DNA from: Stieleria bergensis
GTDB lineage: Bacteria > Planctomycetota > Planctomycetia > Pirellulales > Pirellulaceae
Assembly (NCBI GenBank): GCA_007745635.1
Contig: CP036272.1
Span: 6,935,566 to 6,999,565 of the forward strand
Direction of reading: 5' to 3'
DNA: 64,000 bases
This document shows, one piece after another, positions 37,061 to 47,370 of the stretch; position 1 is the first letter of the stretch; every line of letters starts with the position of its first letter. Under the pieces are notes generated by a model. The model saw only the letters and a program-made list of their open reading frames with translations, was not told where the DNA came from and ran no database searches. Position numbers and translations under genes: made by a program.

Positions 37061-37615
37061 ATGAGTTCCTTTCTTACCATTTCCGTCCAGCAGCTTGCCG
37101 AACGCAACCAGACTGGCAAGACGGAGGTCATCGATGTCCGAACACCCGTTGAGTTTCGCGAGATCCACGCGTCCATGGCGCGCAATGTTCCGCTTGATTC
37201 GCTCGACGCGAAAAACGTCATGGCGCAACGAAACGGCAGTGCTCACGAACCTCTGTATGTGATTTGCCGAAGCGGCAGTCGATCCACCAAAGCGTGCCAA
37301 AAGTTTATTGACGCTGGCTTTGAGAATATCGTCAACGTTGACGGAGGAACCACCGCCTGGGAACAAGCAGGCCTGCCCGTCGAGCGTGGCAAGAAAGCGA
37401 TTTCGCTGGAGCGACAGGTTCGAATCTGCGCAGGCCTGATCACGCTCAGCGGCTCCGTTGCTGCAATCATCACGGGCAACGTTTACCTGGCAGCGATTCC
37501 TGCCTTCATTGGTGCCGGGCTGACCTTCGCTGGGATCACCGACACCTGTGGCATGGGAATGATGCTCGCCAAGATGCCCTGGAACCAATGCCGAGATGAA
37601 TCATGTTCAGCCTAG
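37061..37615 (+). CDS. Rhodanese with DUF2892 membrane domain (YgaP-like)
   Basis: 184 residues; ATG 37061 follows a GAAGGAGAT binding site. The rhodanese domain (1-120) contains VIDVRTPVEF and the active loop CRSGSRS (Cys69). The C-terminal part has the DUF2892 helices (LITLSGSVAAIITGNVYLAA, AFIGAGLTFAGITDTCGMGM). YgaP-type proteins transfer sulfane sulfur at the membrane. The stop is 13 bases inside the next gene. Confidence 0.9.
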   Translation: MSSFLTISVQQLAERNQTGKTEVIDVRTPVEFREIHASMARNVPLDSLDAKNVMAQRNGSAHEPLYVICRSGSRSTKACQKFIDAGFENIVNVDGGTTAWEQAGLPVERGKKAISLERQVRICAGLITLSGSVAAIITGNVYLAAIPAFIGAGLTFAGITDTCGMGMMLAKMPWNQCRDESCSA

Positions 37616-38502
37616 CAATCATCTTCGGAGCCATTATCGGTTTTGCGTTGGGACTAACCGGTGGCGGCGGCGGTGTTTTCGCTGTGCCATTGCTAGTTTA
37701 TGGCATGTCCTTTGCACCTCGTGAGGCGGTAGGTGTCTCACTTGCTGCAGTGGGCGGGACGGCACTGCTGGGCGTGGCTCCAAGATTGATTCGTGGTGAA
37801 GTGGAATTGAGAACAGGCGTTCTGTTCGCGGTCGCTGGCATGCTGGGTGCTCCGCTGGGAACCTCAATTTCTGGCATGATTTCCGAAACGTTGCTGTTGA
37901 TGCTCTTTGGTTTATTGATGTTCGTCGTTGCTTGGCGGATGTGGGCGAAAACGCGCAACGCTACGGGAGACAAGCAGGGTGCAGGCAACACGGATCTGGG
38001 CGTTAAAGGGACTAGCAAAGAGTCCAGTGATTCAGAAAACACATTGCCGCAGTGCAAACAACCGACCTGCCAGCGGGATGAAGCCGGTGAGTTAAAGCTG
38101 ACCTCCAAATGTGCCGTCATGCTGGCCGCCGTTGGCTTCTTGACCGGAGTGTTATCAGGCATGTTCGGCGTCGGCGGCGGATTTGTGATTGTTCCGGCTC
38201 TGGTACTTTTCAGCGGAATGAAGATTCATCAAGCCATCGCCACTTCACTGTTGGTGATTGTACTGGTCAGCATAAGCGGGGTGACATCATACGTCGCGGC
38301 AGGCCACTCGTTGCCATGGAAGATCGCGGCGTTGTTTCTGCTGGGAGGTTTCTTTGGAATTTGGGTGGGCGGTCGCTTATCGACTCATTTCAAGGGTCCA
38401 ACGCTTCAGAAAGTGTTCGCGGGCGGAGTTGTCTTTACGGCTGCGTTTGTGTTCTCCAAAACCATTCTTTCCACTTCATTAAATCTAACAAACGGGGACT
38501 GA
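37603..38502 (+). CDS. TauE/SafE-type sulfur anion exporter
   Basis: 299 residues, about eight transmembrane helices. The duplicated motif is visible: GFALGLTGGGGGVFAVPLLV and GVLSGMFGVGGGFVIVPALV. Between the halves is a hydrophilic loop with Cys (TLPQCKQPTCQRDEAG). The family exports sulfite, sulfoacetate or thiosulfate. It overlaps the rhodanese gene by 13 bases and is followed by the persulfide dioxygenase after four bases, so sulfite is the likely cargo. Confidence 0.88.
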   Translation: MFSLAIIFGAIIGFALGLTGGGGGVFAVPLLVYGMSFAPREAVGVSLAAVGGTALLGVAPRLIRGEVELRTGVLFAVAGMLGAPLGTSISGMISETLLLMLFGLLMFVVAWRMWAKTRNATGDKQGAGNTDLGVKGTSKESSDSENTLPQCKQPTCQRDEAGELKLTSKCAVMLAAVGFLTGVLSGMFGVGGGFVIVPALVLFSGMKIHQAIATSLLVIVLVSISGVTSYVAAGHSLPWKIAALFLLGGFFGIWVGGRLSTHFKGPTLQKVFAGGVVFTAAFVFSKTILSTSLNLTNGD

Positions 38503-38506
38503 ACCA

Positions 38507-39946
38507 ATGTTCTTAAAATACTTCTACGATCAGAAACTTGCACACGCCTCCTACATGGTCGGCTGCCAACGGGCAAAAGCGGCCCTGATTGTTGACCCGG
38601 GCCGCGACATCGCTCCCTATCTGGAAGCCGCGGCCAGCGAAGGCTTTGAAATCACTGCGGTTGCTGAGACTCACATCCATGCCGACTATGTCTCTGGTGC
38701 TAGAGAACTTGCTGACCGAGTCGGAGCCAAACTGCACGTCTCCGATGAGGGACCGACGGAATGGAAGTCTCTTTACTTGGACCAATACGACCACCAGAAG
38801 CTGCACGATGGTGATCAGTTTATGGTTGGTGGCATCAAGCTAGAAGTGATGCACACCCCCGGCCACACTCCGGAAAGCATTTCGTTTTTATTGACAGACC
38901 AAGGTGGTGGAGCCGAGCACCCAATGGGCATCTTCACGGGTGACTTTGTGTTTGTTGGTTCCATAGGTCGCCCGGACTTACTAGAGGAAGCTGCAGGCAT
39001 TGACAACACAGCTGAACCTGGCGCCCGTGATTTGTATCAATCGATCCAACGCTTCCGCCAGCTTCCAGATCATCTGCAGGTTTGGCCCGCCCATGGAGCT
39101 GGCAGTGCATGCGGCAAAGGACTGGGTGCGATTCCATCGTCGACCGTTGGTTATGAAAAACGGGTCAACCCAGCACTGCAGTACACCAACGAAACTGATT
39201 TTGTGAATTACATTTTGACTGATCAACCCGAGGCCCCGAAGTACTTTGGGCTAATGAAGCAAATCAACAAAGAAGGGCCGGCCATTCTTGGCAAGCAAGG
39301 CAACACACCTACGCTACCGGTGACAGAGATCGATGACGCGGTCGCCAACGGCACGGTGATTGACCTGACGGGCTCCGCCCAATTCGGAAAACAACATGTC
39401 GGGGGAACACTCAACATTCCCAGCAAGATGCTCGCGGCCTGGGCGGGTTGGCTAGTGGACTATTCCCGACCGGTCTACCTGATCTCGGACGGACTCGATG
39501 ATGCTCAAGAAGCGACGCGTGTCCTTCAGAAAATTGGCATCGACCGAGTTGCCGGCTTCATCGATCGCTCGGCATTGATCAGCGCTGGCAGGGCGACGCA
39601 ATCTTATCCAAATGCGAGTCCGCAAGAACTTGCCAAGGACATTGAGAATCAGCAAGCGCTCCTCATTGACGTGCGAAACATCACCGAATGGAACCAAGGT
39701 CACATCCCCCAGGCCCAACATCGGTTTCTTGGTAAACTCCCTGACACAATGAATCAGTTGCCCAACGATCAACGAATTCTCATTCAGTGCCAGAGCGGTG
39801 CACGATCTGCAATTGCTGCCAGCCTGCTACAAGCGGCCGGACTGCTGGTCACCAACATGACAGGAGGTTACTCAGCCTGGACGCGGCAGGGTTTGCCAGT
39901 CGTCACCAGCAGCGAACCTGTTTGCAGCACAGCATGCAACCTATGA
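38507..39946 (+). CDS. Persulfide dioxygenase-rhodanese fusion (ETHE1/Blh-like)
   Basis: 479 residues. The metallo-beta-lactamase domain has ETHIHADYVSGA, HTPGHTPESIS and TGDFVFVGSIGRPDL, which fit the ETHE1 iron-binding group that oxidises persulfides to sulfite. Two rhodanese domains follow. The first (about 275-360) lacks the catalytic Cys (VYLISDG); the second carries QCQSGARS with Cys428. So the protein probably couples persulfide oxidation with sulfur transfer. It is the core enzyme of this operon. Confidence 0.92.
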   Translation: MFLKYFYDQKLAHASYMVGCQRAKAALIVDPGRDIAPYLEAAASEGFEITAVAETHIHADYVSGARELADRVGAKLHVSDEGPTEWKSLYLDQYDHQKLHDGDQFMVGGIKLEVMHTPGHTPESISFLLTDQGGGAEHPMGIFTGDFVFVGSIGRPDLLEEAAGIDNTAEPGARDLYQSIQRFRQLPDHLQVWPAHGAGSACGKGLGAIPSSTVGYEKRVNPALQYTNETDFVNYILTDQPEAPKYFGLMKQINKEGPAILGKQGNTPTLPVTEIDDAVANGTVIDLTGSAQFGKQHVGGTLNIPSKMLAAWAGWLVDYSRPVYLISDGLDDAQEATRVLQKIGIDRVAGFIDRSALISAGRATQSYPNASPQELAKDIENQQALLIDVRNITEWNQGHIPQAQHRFLGKLPDTMNQLPNDQRILIQCQSGARSAIAASLLQAAGLLVTNMTGGYSAWTRQGLPVVTSSEPVCSTACNL

Positions 39947-40012
39947 TCACGTCAACCGCCACTCCTTGTTGTGCCCCATCGTCAATCCCCACCATCATCC
40001 CCCGGTTCTCCG

Positions 40013-40567
40013 ATGAAAACCTTCCTATCTCTCCTCAGCCTGTTGCTGCTAACGCCGGCTGCCTTCGCTCAGACCCTGCAACACAGTCCGCTCACGTACA
40101 GCTATCCAAAAATTGATGAGCTTGGCAAAGTCGTGCGACTGCCAGCAGCGCAGCAACAACCAAGACCGCGTAGCAAAATCGTCGTGGACTTAATCAAGGG
40201 CGGTGACCCGTCGAAGCTGAATCCAGGAATTGAGAAAGTGGCACGTTTTGTCAACATCTACGCTGGCGCTGGCGCCAGACCGGCGGAGGTTGACATCGCC
40301 GTCGTGCTGCATGGAGACGCGACCCTTATCTGCTTGAAGCCTGACGTCTATACCGAGCGATTCAAGTGCGACGAGAACCCGAACGCGGAGTGCATCAAGA
40401 AGCTACGCCGGGCGGGAGTCGAGCTCTTTGTCTGCGGCCAGTCACTTGTGGGGAAAGGCCAACATCCAGACGAGGTCGAAGCAAACGTAAAGGTTGCGGT
40501 ATCGGCCTTGACGTCCCTGGTGAACTTGCAAGCTAATGGTCACGCCTATGTTCTTCTAGGCAAGTAG
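40013..40567 (+). CDS. Exported DsrE-family sulfur-relay protein
   Basis: 184 residues from ATG 40013, with a signal peptide (MKTFLSLLSLLLLTPAAFA). DsrE fold motifs: KIVVDLIKGGDPSKLNPGIE, VARFVNIYAGAG, DIAVVLHGDATLICL and a late VELFVCGQSLVGKGQ with a conserved Cys. Such DsrE proteins pass sulfur between partners; this one acts outside the cytoplasm. Last gene of the sulfur operon, 66 bases after the dioxygenase. Confidence 0.83.
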   Translation: MKTFLSLLSLLLLTPAAFAQTLQHSPLTYSYPKIDELGKVVRLPAAQQQPRPRSKIVVDLIKGGDPSKLNPGIEKVARFVNIYAGAGARPAEVDIAVVLHGDATLICLKPDVYTERFKCDENPNAECIKKLRRAGVELFVCGQSLVGKGQHPDEVEANVKVAVSALTSLVNLQANGHAYVLLGK

Positions 40568-40644
40568 ACCATCAAATTGCGAGACTCGATGACTGTTCCA
40601 TCAGACCGTCCCCATGAGCCTCGATGACTTACCCGGCGGTGGCT

Positions 40645-40681
40645 GTGAAGTCTGGCGAGCTACAGAGGCGGGTGACTTCAC
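40645..40681. terminator. Hairpin between convergent genes
   Basis: GTGAAGTC (40645-40652) pairs with GACTTCAC (40674-40681). No T-run. It lies between the end of the DsrE gene and the end of the DUF1501 gene. Confidence 0.4.
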
Positions 40682-40820
40682 CGCGGCGAACACACACGCG
40701 ACTTCTCTACCAACACGCTCCATCCTGGACGGCATCGATTGCTGCCGATTGGTGTAAGTCCAAACCTTGTGACGGATAGCCATGGATGGGGCGTCCACCA
40801 CACCTCTGCTAATTACAGGG

Positions 40821-42257
40821 CTAACTCAAGATCTCATTGACGACTTCGCCGTAGACATCGGTCAACCGAAAATCTCGGCCGGCATAACGATAGGTGAGTC
40901 GCTCGTGATCTATGCCTAAGAGATGCAAGATCGTGGCGTGCAGGTCATGCATGTGAACTTTATTTTCTACCGCATAATAGCCAAAGTCGTCCGTGGCTCC
41001 GTGACTGTAACCCGGCTTGACGCCGGCACCGCTGAGCCACACGGTGAAACCCGCCGGATTGTGATCACGACCGTTCTTACCCTGAACCACCGGTGTGCGA
41101 CCGAATTCGGTCCCCCAAACGACGAGGGTGTCGTCCATCAACCCACGTTGCTTCAAATCGGCAAGCAAGGCCGCAATGGGCTGATCAACGGAGAGTGCAT
41201 TTTTGGTATGTCCAGCCACCAGATTGCTATGCTGATCCCAAACATAACGCGTACTGACTTGGACAAATCGGACACCGGCTTCGCTAAAGCGGCGAGCCAA
41301 CAAACAGCGATGAGCAAACTCTGCGGTTTCCTTCTGATCGACCCCGTACTGCTCTCGCGTCGCTTTGGACTCACCTGAGATGTCAATCAGTTCCGGAGCA
41401 ACTCCCTGCATGCGAAAAGCCATTTCATAGCTTTGAATCACACCATCAACTTGAGCGTCCTTGGTTTGGGAATAGTGTCTTTGATTCATCTGTTGCAACA
41501 GCGCCAGTTGCCGCTGCTGATCGGACTTGTCAACACCATGGTTTTGCAAGTATTCGATCGTTGCATCGTCGGCCTTGCTTGCCGAATGCCCAAGCGTGGT
41601 AGCTTGATGCTGTGCCGGCAAGAAAGCCGATCCAAAATTTCTGGTTCCACCATGACCTGCTGGTGGCGTGATGCTCACAAAGGCCGGCAAGTTTTCGTTT
41701 TCCGTGCCCAGACCATAGCTAACCCAAGCGCCCACTGAAGGCCGCAACAAATTGTCATTGCCGGTATGAATCATGGCCACCGCTTGGCCGTGCGAAGTGC
41801 CGCGGGTATGCATTGACTTGATGAAACACAGATCGTCAGCGTGCTTAGCCAAGTGCGGCCATAACTCGCTGATCCAAGCACCGCTTTCGCCGTGCTGCTT
41901 AAACTTCCAGGTGGTATCCAAAACTTTCCCGTTGCCAGCTCGATGCTTCAAAGCGACATCCAAGTTATCAAGCCCCTTAAACGGCAGATCCTGACCGTCG
42001 AATTCGCTCAGTTTTGGCTTGGGGTCAAAGGAATCAACTTGAGAGACACCGCCATGCATGAACAGAAAGATCACACGTTTGGCCTTGGCTGGATGGTGCA
42101 CGCTGTCAGCATTCCCGGCGGCGGCAGCAATTTGCTGTGCAAAGGCTTGGAAGGCGACGGCGCCGAATCCGCAACCTGAAGCCGTCAGCATCTGGCGGCG
42201 GCTAAGGTTATCTGAAAATCGGTGACACTGTTTCATGGCGAGGTTCCCTGTCATCAT
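40821..42257 (-). CDS. DUF1501 family secreted protein
   Basis: 478 residues from ATG 42257, which overlaps the PSD1 stop (TGA in ATGATG); a second start at 42236 (MKQCHRFSDN) is also likely. The twin-arginine signal is NLSRRQMLTASGCGFGAVAF. Core motifs: VIFLFMHGGVSQVDSFDPKP, MHTRGTSHGQAVAMIHTGND, VVWGTEFGRTPVVQGKNGRDHNPAG. DUF1501 proteins are sulfatase-superfamily relatives nearly always paired with PSD1 proteins in planctomycetes, as here. Role unknown, presumably in polymer use. Confidence 0.9.
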   Translation of the reverse strand: MMTGNLAMKQCHRFSDNLSRRQMLTASGCGFGAVAFQAFAQQIAAAAGNADSVHHPAKAKRVIFLFMHGGVSQVDSFDPKPKLSEFDGQDLPFKGLDNLDVALKHRAGNGKVLDTTWKFKQHGESGAWISELWPHLAKHADDLCFIKSMHTRGTSHGQAVAMIHTGNDNLLRPSVGAWVSYGLGTENENLPAFVSITPPAGHGGTRNFGSAFLPAQHQATTLGHSASKADDATIEYLQNHGVDKSDQQRQLALLQQMNQRHYSQTKDAQVDGVIQSYEMAFRMQGVAPELIDISGESKATREQYGVDQKETAEFAHRCLLARRFSEAGVRFVQVSTRYVWDQHSNLVAGHTKNALSVDQPIAALLADLKQRGLMDDTLVVWGTEFGRTPVVQGKNGRDHNPAGFTVWLSGAGVKPGYSHGATDDFGYYAVENKVHMHDLHATILHLLGIDHERLTYRYAGRDFRLTDVYGEVVNEILS

Positions 42258-45064
42258 TCGACCAATCGGAATTCTGCGGAACTGAACATCACTTGGATCA
42301 ATGAGGCGACTGCCTGCGTGCGAGTCTTGCCGTCGGCGGTTAACTCAGCGACGTACGCTCGCCCCATCGCCAACTCTTGCTGGTCAGCCTGGCGACTGAG
42401 AATGCGCAAAAATAGCTGAGCGATGATCTGGTCGACGGAAAGCGATGGATCGCTGAACTGCTCACTGGTGGATTTCGCCATCTCGATCGCAAAGCTCGAA
42501 TTCATCATAAACAACGCTTGCGCCGGAACAGTGGTCACCGAGCGTACTCCAGCAACCAAGTCCGGATTGGGCAAGTCGAACACAGCCAATGAAGGTGGCA
42601 CAGCACCGCGAACGATGGGCAGATAGATGCTGCGCTGGCGCAGTTCGTCGGTCTGAGCCAGCGAAGCATGCCGCTGCCCGCTTGTCTGGATCGCATAGGT
42701 CCCTAGATGAGCCACCACAGACTCGCGCGGCTTGGCATCAAGTTGCCCCGCGATGACCAGCATCGAATCACGAATGGATTCAGCGACCAGCGGTCGACGG
42801 TTCTGATGCTTGAAACGCTGATTATCGGGATCTTCGCTGACGGCAACACGCGCTGCCTGCTGGTAGGTTTTGGACGTGACAATCTTGCGAATCAGTGATT
42901 TCGTCGACCAATGTTCACTCACATACTCTTGGGCGAGATAGTCCAACAATTCGGGATGCGAAGGCAGTGCACCGCGTGCTCCGAAGTTATCACTGGTTGC
43001 GACGATGCCACGACCGAATAATTGCTGCCAGACGCGATTGGCCATCACGCGGGCAGTCAGCGGATGATCGGCTCGGGTCAACCAGGCCGCAAGTTCAACA
43101 CGTCCGGATTGCCCGGCTGGAATCGCGGGCGGCTTTGCTCCTGGCTGACTGGCAACTTGCAAAAAGCCTCGCGGGACGCGGGGACCAAGATTCTTGGTTT
43201 CGCCTCGGATGCGAATATTTAAGTCACCTAGCCGATCGCCTTTAGCGTCCATTGCCGCCATCGCTTGGGGCACTTTGGGCTGACTGGATTGCAACTTGGT
43301 TAACTGCCGACGAAGCTCCTTGAGCTGCAACCCGGGAGATTCGCCCTCCGATTTGTCCGCCGCCTTCAGTTCATCGACGGAAACAAGCTGAACGGCGTCC
43401 GCCAGTAAAAATCCGCCAGCGTTCTCATCAGTCAAGAAAACTTCAGCGACAACGTTTCCGGTGCTCTGTTGCTGGTCAAAACGAAACTGGCCCAAACGAA
43501 ACCAAAGACCATCAATGTCCGGCGTCACCGTTTGATCGATCACCAATTTGGTTTCGCCGTCTGCGTGCCGAATCGTATAGGCAGCCGTCTTGGCCAACGA
43601 TCCGCCGCCGCAAAAGCTGACCCGCAAGTCGTACTTCCCGGGCTTTGGCAAACTTGCCTTCCACGTAATGGTGTGTGGCCCATCACCACCATTGTTCGCC
43701 AAGTAGTGTTGACCGACATGATTGGTTCGATAAGTTGACTTCCGCCAAGGCCCTGTTTTCTCCGCTGCGGTGTCATCGACCACGATACCTTGCGGCGAGG
43801 CTTGCTGAACAGCTTCCAGCTTTTTGATCTGCTGTATCACTCGATCGACATCGGATCGATGCTTCTTCATCGCTGCCTTGGATGCGTCATCGACAGCCAA
43901 ATCCGTGTTTGTCCAACCAGTGACGTTCACGTTGTTCATTAGCACGCGATCGGCTGTCCGTGTGCTGTGCAAGATGCCAGCCATCGCATAGTAATCGGCG
44001 GCAGAGATTGGATCGAATTTGTGATCATGGCAGCGTGCACAGCCCAAGGTCAGCCCCATCGCTGCGCGACCAATCGTGTCCAGTTGCTCATCAGCGATGT
44101 CCAAATGCATCTTGGGCTTATCACGCTCAGTCAACATTTTGGCCGAGACCATCAAAAATCCCGTCGCGATCAATTGGCGATTACGTTGTTCAGCGGAATC
44201 AAAAGGCAATAGGTCACCAGCAATTTGCTCTCGCAAAAACTGGTCGTATGGCATGTCTTGATTGAACGCATCGATCACATAGTTGCGATACCGCCAGGAT
44301 TCAAAAAACGTCAGGTTAAAGTCACCCCCATTCGAATCCGCATAGCGAGCAACGTCCAGCCAGTGCCTGGCCCATTTTTCACCAAACTCTCTGCGTGCCA
44401 ACAGCCGATCAGCAACGGTCTCAACAGCCACTTGAGGTGACTGCTGATGGTAGAGACTGAGAAAGGACTCTCTTTCCTGGAGTGAGGGTGGCAAGCCAAT
44501 CAAATCCAGATACAGACGCCGCACCAACTTATCCGGTTCAGCGACCGAAGTCTCTGGTTGAATGAAACGATCAATGGACTGATCATCGGAAAACGTACGG
44601 AGCGGCTGGAACGACCAAAACTGGCGTCCTTTTTCAATATCGACTTTGGTTTCCCTGGGAAGCTCCGCTGCCGTGGTGCGAGGATCAACGGCGCCGTGTT
44701 CTATCCATTGCTGAAAGTCTGCGATCGTTTGTTCAGGCAGCTTTCCTTTGGGCGGCATCTCGAAGGATTCATACTTCAGCGCGTCAAGCAATAAACTGTC
44801 GCCAGACTTGCCCGGAACAATGGCCGCTCCGGAGTCACCGCCCACTTGCCAACCTGATCGCGAGTCCAGGACCAATCCGCCTTTAGACTTCCCCAACTCG
44901 CTGGAGTGACAGGGGTAGCAATGTTTGACAAGAACAGGACGAATCTTGGCTTCAAAGAAATCCACCTTCGCTGTTTGCTCTTGAGCAGTGACTTGCCTCA
45001 CAGCACACAAGCTGAACGAACCGATGACAAGCAAGACGATCTGATAAACAAACGTTGTCTTCAC
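42254..45064 (-). CDS. PSD1-type planctomycete cytochrome protein with golvesin-like insert
   Basis: 936 residues from a GTG at 45064, which begins a signal peptide ([20 protein letters not shown]). The open frame reaches 45250 with poor coding sense. Order of parts: cytochrome motif HCYPCHS (residues 49-53) with [15 protein letters not shown]1549 ([19 protein letters not shown]); a beta-sandwich insert of about 130 residues ([32 protein letters not shown]) resembling the golvesin C-terminal-type carbohydrate-binding domain; DUF1553 ([38 protein letters not shown]). Followed without gap by DUF1501. Confidence 0.88.
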   Translation of the reverse strand: MKTTFVYQIVLLVIGSFSLCAVRQVTAQEQTAKVDFFEAKIRPVLVKHCYPCHSSELGKSKGGLVLDSRSGWQVGGDSGAAIVPGKSGDSLLLDALKYESFEMPPKGKLPEQTIADFQQWIEHGAVDPRTTAAELPRETKVDIEKGRQFWSFQPLRTFSDDQSIDRFIQPETSVAEPDKLVRRLYLDLIGLPPSLQERESFLSLYHQQSPQVAVETVADRLLARREFGEKWARHWLDVARYADSNGGDFNLTFFESWRYRNYVIDAFNQDMPYDQFLREQIAGDLLPFDSAEQRNRQLIATGFLMVSAKMLTERDKPKMHLDIADEQLDTIGRAAMGLTLGCARCHDHKFDPISAADYYAMAGILHSTRTADRVLMNNVNVTGWTNTDLAVDDASKAAMKKHRSDVDRVIQQIKKLEAVQQASPQGIVVDDTAAEKTGPWRKSTYRTNHVGQHYLANNGGDGPHTITWKASLPKPGKYDLRVSFCGGGSLAKTAAYTIRHADGETKLVIDQTVTPDIDGLWFRLGQFRFDQQQSTGNVVAEVFLTDENAGGFLLADAVQLVSVDELKAADKSEGESPGLQLKELRRQLTKLQSSQPKVPQAMAAMDAKGDRLGDLNIRIRGETKNLGPRVPRGFLQVASQPGAKPPAIPAGQSGRVELAAWLTRADHPLTARVMANRVWQQLFGRGIVATSDNFGARGALPSHPELLDYLAQEYVSEHWSTKSLIRKIVTSKTYQQAARVAVSEDPDNQRFKHQNRRPLVAESIRDSMLVIAGQLDAKPRESVVAHLGTYAIQTSGQRHASLAQTDELRQRSIYLPIVRGAVPPSLAVFDLPNPDLVAGVRSVTTVPAQALFMMNSSFAIEMAKSTSEQFSDPSLSVDQIIAQLFLRILSRQADQQELAMGRAYVAELTADGKTRTQAVASLIQVMFSSAEFRLVE

Positions 45065-45402
45065 GGGACGGTGAACAGGGATGATCGGGAGGGAGGGAAG
45101 GAGGAGGGAAGATCGACCGTCGCACAAGCCGACCGACCTACAATCATAACCGAGACTGTCGGCAGCATTGTCGATTCTGCGGCTGATTGGTTGATTTGCC
45201 CATAAAATGGCCGCCCAATCGTGAAAATCGGTCTCCTTTCCTGACGGCAAGGGACGACTTGATTGGTTACGTCACGATCGCCAGGAGGCGCTGGCTCGGG
45301 AAGGGGCTGGCTCTACAGAAGCACCGTCGATGACTATGATGGACGGCATCAAATGATTCCCGGGAAATGACAAATCCCTGCACCCTGCCTTGAGAGCGAT
45401 TC

Positions 45403-47319
45403 ATGTTGCGTTTTTGTCTGTTGTTGATGGCCTGCGCTTCCGTGCCATGGACGGTGGCAGCCCAGCGGCCGCCCAACGTCGTCTTCATACTGGCCGATGA
45501 TCTGGGTTGGAGCGATACAACTTTGTATGGAACGACATCATTGTATCGAACGCCCCATATTAAACGGCTCGCCAAACGCGGCATGACCTTCACGCGAGCC
45601 TATTCGTCCAGTCCGCTTTGTTCGCCGACCCGCGCCAGCATCTTAACGGGACTGAGCCCAGCGAGGCATGGAATCACCACTCCGCGCTGTCATCTGCCTC
45701 AAGTCATCTTAGCAGCGACGGCCACCAAAACAGCAGCGCCACAGAACAAGTCCACGATTCCTGATTCAGTGTCCAGGCTGAAGACGGATTACTACACATT
45801 GGGTGAAGCGTTTCACGATGCAGGGTACGCGACAGGCCATTTTGGTAAATGGCACCTGGGCCCCGAACCCTATTCACCGTTGCAACATGGTTTTGACATT
45901 GATGTGCCACACTGGCATGGCCCCGGACCGGCAGGTAGCTATGTAGCGCCTTGGAAATTCAAAGACTTTGACCACGACCCAGACGTACCAGACCAGCATC
46001 TTGAAGATCGGATGGCAACCGAGGCCGTGGCGTTCTTGGAACAACACCAGGACAAACCGTTCTTTTTGAACTACTGGATGTTCAGTGTTCACGCACCATT
46101 TGATGCCAAGCAGGCACTGATCGAAAAGTATCGCTCGCAGGTTGACCCCGATAACCCACAGCGCTGCCCAACCTATGCGGCGATGATCGAAAGCATGGAT
46201 GACGCAGTGGGCACCTTGATCGACACCCTTGATCGCCTGAAGCTAAGCGACAACACCATCATCGTGTTTGCGTCCGACAATGGCGGCAACATGTACAACC
46301 GTGTCGAGGGTGAAACACCGACGAGCAACGCGCCACTGCGTGGTGGGAAAGCCACGATGTACGAAGGCGGTGTCCGTGGACCATGCTGCGTCATCTGGCC
46401 GGGTCAAGTCAAATCGGATAGCCGAAGTGACGAAATCATTCAGAGCAGCGACTTCTATCCAACACTGGTTGAGATCAGCAAACTAACGTTACCGCAGCAG
46501 ATCCCATTCGATGGCGTGAGCATCGTGCCTGCATTGCAGGGCGGCCGACTTGAGCGTGATGCGATCTTCACTTACTTCCCACACAATCCCGCGGTTCCAG
46601 ACTGGCTACCACCATCTGTCAGTGTTCATCGTGGCGACTGGAAACTGATTCGAATCTTTCACGGAGGCAAAACCGACCAGCATCGCTGGAAGCTGTTCAA
46701 CCTAAAAAGCGACATTGGCGAAACGCAGAATCTGGCGGCAAAACATCCCGCTTTGGTTCAAGAGCTAGACGCGTTGATCGAATCGCACCTTGTCCAGACT
46801 CAAGCCGTGCGTCCACTGGCAAATCCAAACTTCGACCCCACAAAGCATCACCCCGAACGAGAAGGAATCGCGTTCAACCGCCAAGCGAAACCTGCCAAGC
46901 AAACAGCCCAGCGAACCGCCGGATGGCTGCCCAGCAAGGACTGTTCGCTCGCCAAAAAGAGCGGCCAGCTTGTGGTTACCTCGACAGGCAACGACCCTTA
47001 CCTAAGCTTCAACTTCCCCAAGCCATTGGAGACAGGTTCATTCAAACTCAATCTGACGCTGACTTCCAATGCTCGTGGAGATGCTCAATTGTTCTGGGGC
47101 GAACGTGGCGCTGACCGACCGTTCTTTCGCGAGCGTAGCAAAACGTTTCCCATCAAGAACGATGGAAAACCACATCAGTACACGATTCTGATGGAAACCC
47201 AGGCCGACCTGACCGCGATCCGATTGGATCCTAGTCGTGGTCCTGGCACCATCCGAATCGAGTCCATTGAACTTAAAGACCAAACCGATGAACTGATTTA
47301 TCGGTGGCCCCTGAAGTGA
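45403..47319 (+). CDS. Sulfatase with C-terminal beta-sandwich extension
   Basis: 638 residues, signal peptide [20 protein letters not shown]. Active-site motif CSPTR (Cys73); [36 protein letters not shown] and [12 protein letters not shown] are sulfatase motifs. The catalytic part ends near residue 460. About 120 extra residues ([19 protein letters not shown] to [10 protein letters not shown]) look like a beta-sandwich domain, perhaps for carbohydrate binding. Divergent from the PSD1-DUF1501 operon and possibly co-regulated with it through the shared upstream region. Confidence 0.9.
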   Translation: MLRFCLLLMACASVPWTVAAQRPPNVVFILADDLGWSDTTLYGTTSLYRTPHIKRLAKRGMTFTRAYSSSPLCSPTRASILTGLSPARHGITTPRCHLPQVILAATATKTAAPQNKSTIPDSVSRLKTDYYTLGEAFHDAGYATGHFGKWHLGPEPYSPLQHGFDIDVPHWHGPGPAGSYVAPWKFKDFDHDPDVPDQHLEDRMATEAVAFLEQHQDKPFFLNYWMFSVHAPFDAKQALIEKYRSQVDPDNPQRCPTYAAMIESMDDAVGTLIDTLDRLKLSDNTIIVFASDNGGNMYNRVEGETPTSNAPLRGGKATMYEGGVRGPCCVIWPGQVKSDSRSDEIIQSSDFYPTLVEISKLTLPQQIPFDGVSIVPALQGGRLERDAIFTYFPHNPAVPDWLPPSVSVHRGDWKLIRIFHGGKTDQHRWKLFNLKSDIGETQNLAAKHPALVQELDALIESHLVQTQAVRPLANPNFDPTKHHPEREGIAFNRQAKPAKQTAQRTAGWLPSKDCSLAKKSGQLVVTSTGNDPYLSFNFPKPLETGSFKLNLTLTSNARGDAQLFWGERGADRPFFRERSKTFPIKNDGKPHQYTILMETQADLTAIRLDPSRGPGTIRIESIELKDQTDELIYRWPLK

Positions 47320-47333
47320 GCTTCCCACCAGCG

Positions 47334-47361
47334 AGCGCCAACGCAGTCAAGCATTGGCGCT
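47334..47361. terminator. Hairpin between convergent sulfatase and PhoD genes
   Basis: AGCGCCAA (47334-47341) and TTGGCGCT (47354-47361) form a perfect 8-bp stem with a 12-base loop. No T-run follows; could serve both directions. Confidence 0.5.
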
Positions 47362-47370
47362 GCCGTGGCA

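Noticed and set aside
42895-43245. Plus-strand frames within the PSD1 gene
   Set aside because: Antisense to a protein with clear domain motifs; no ribosome binding site or motif.
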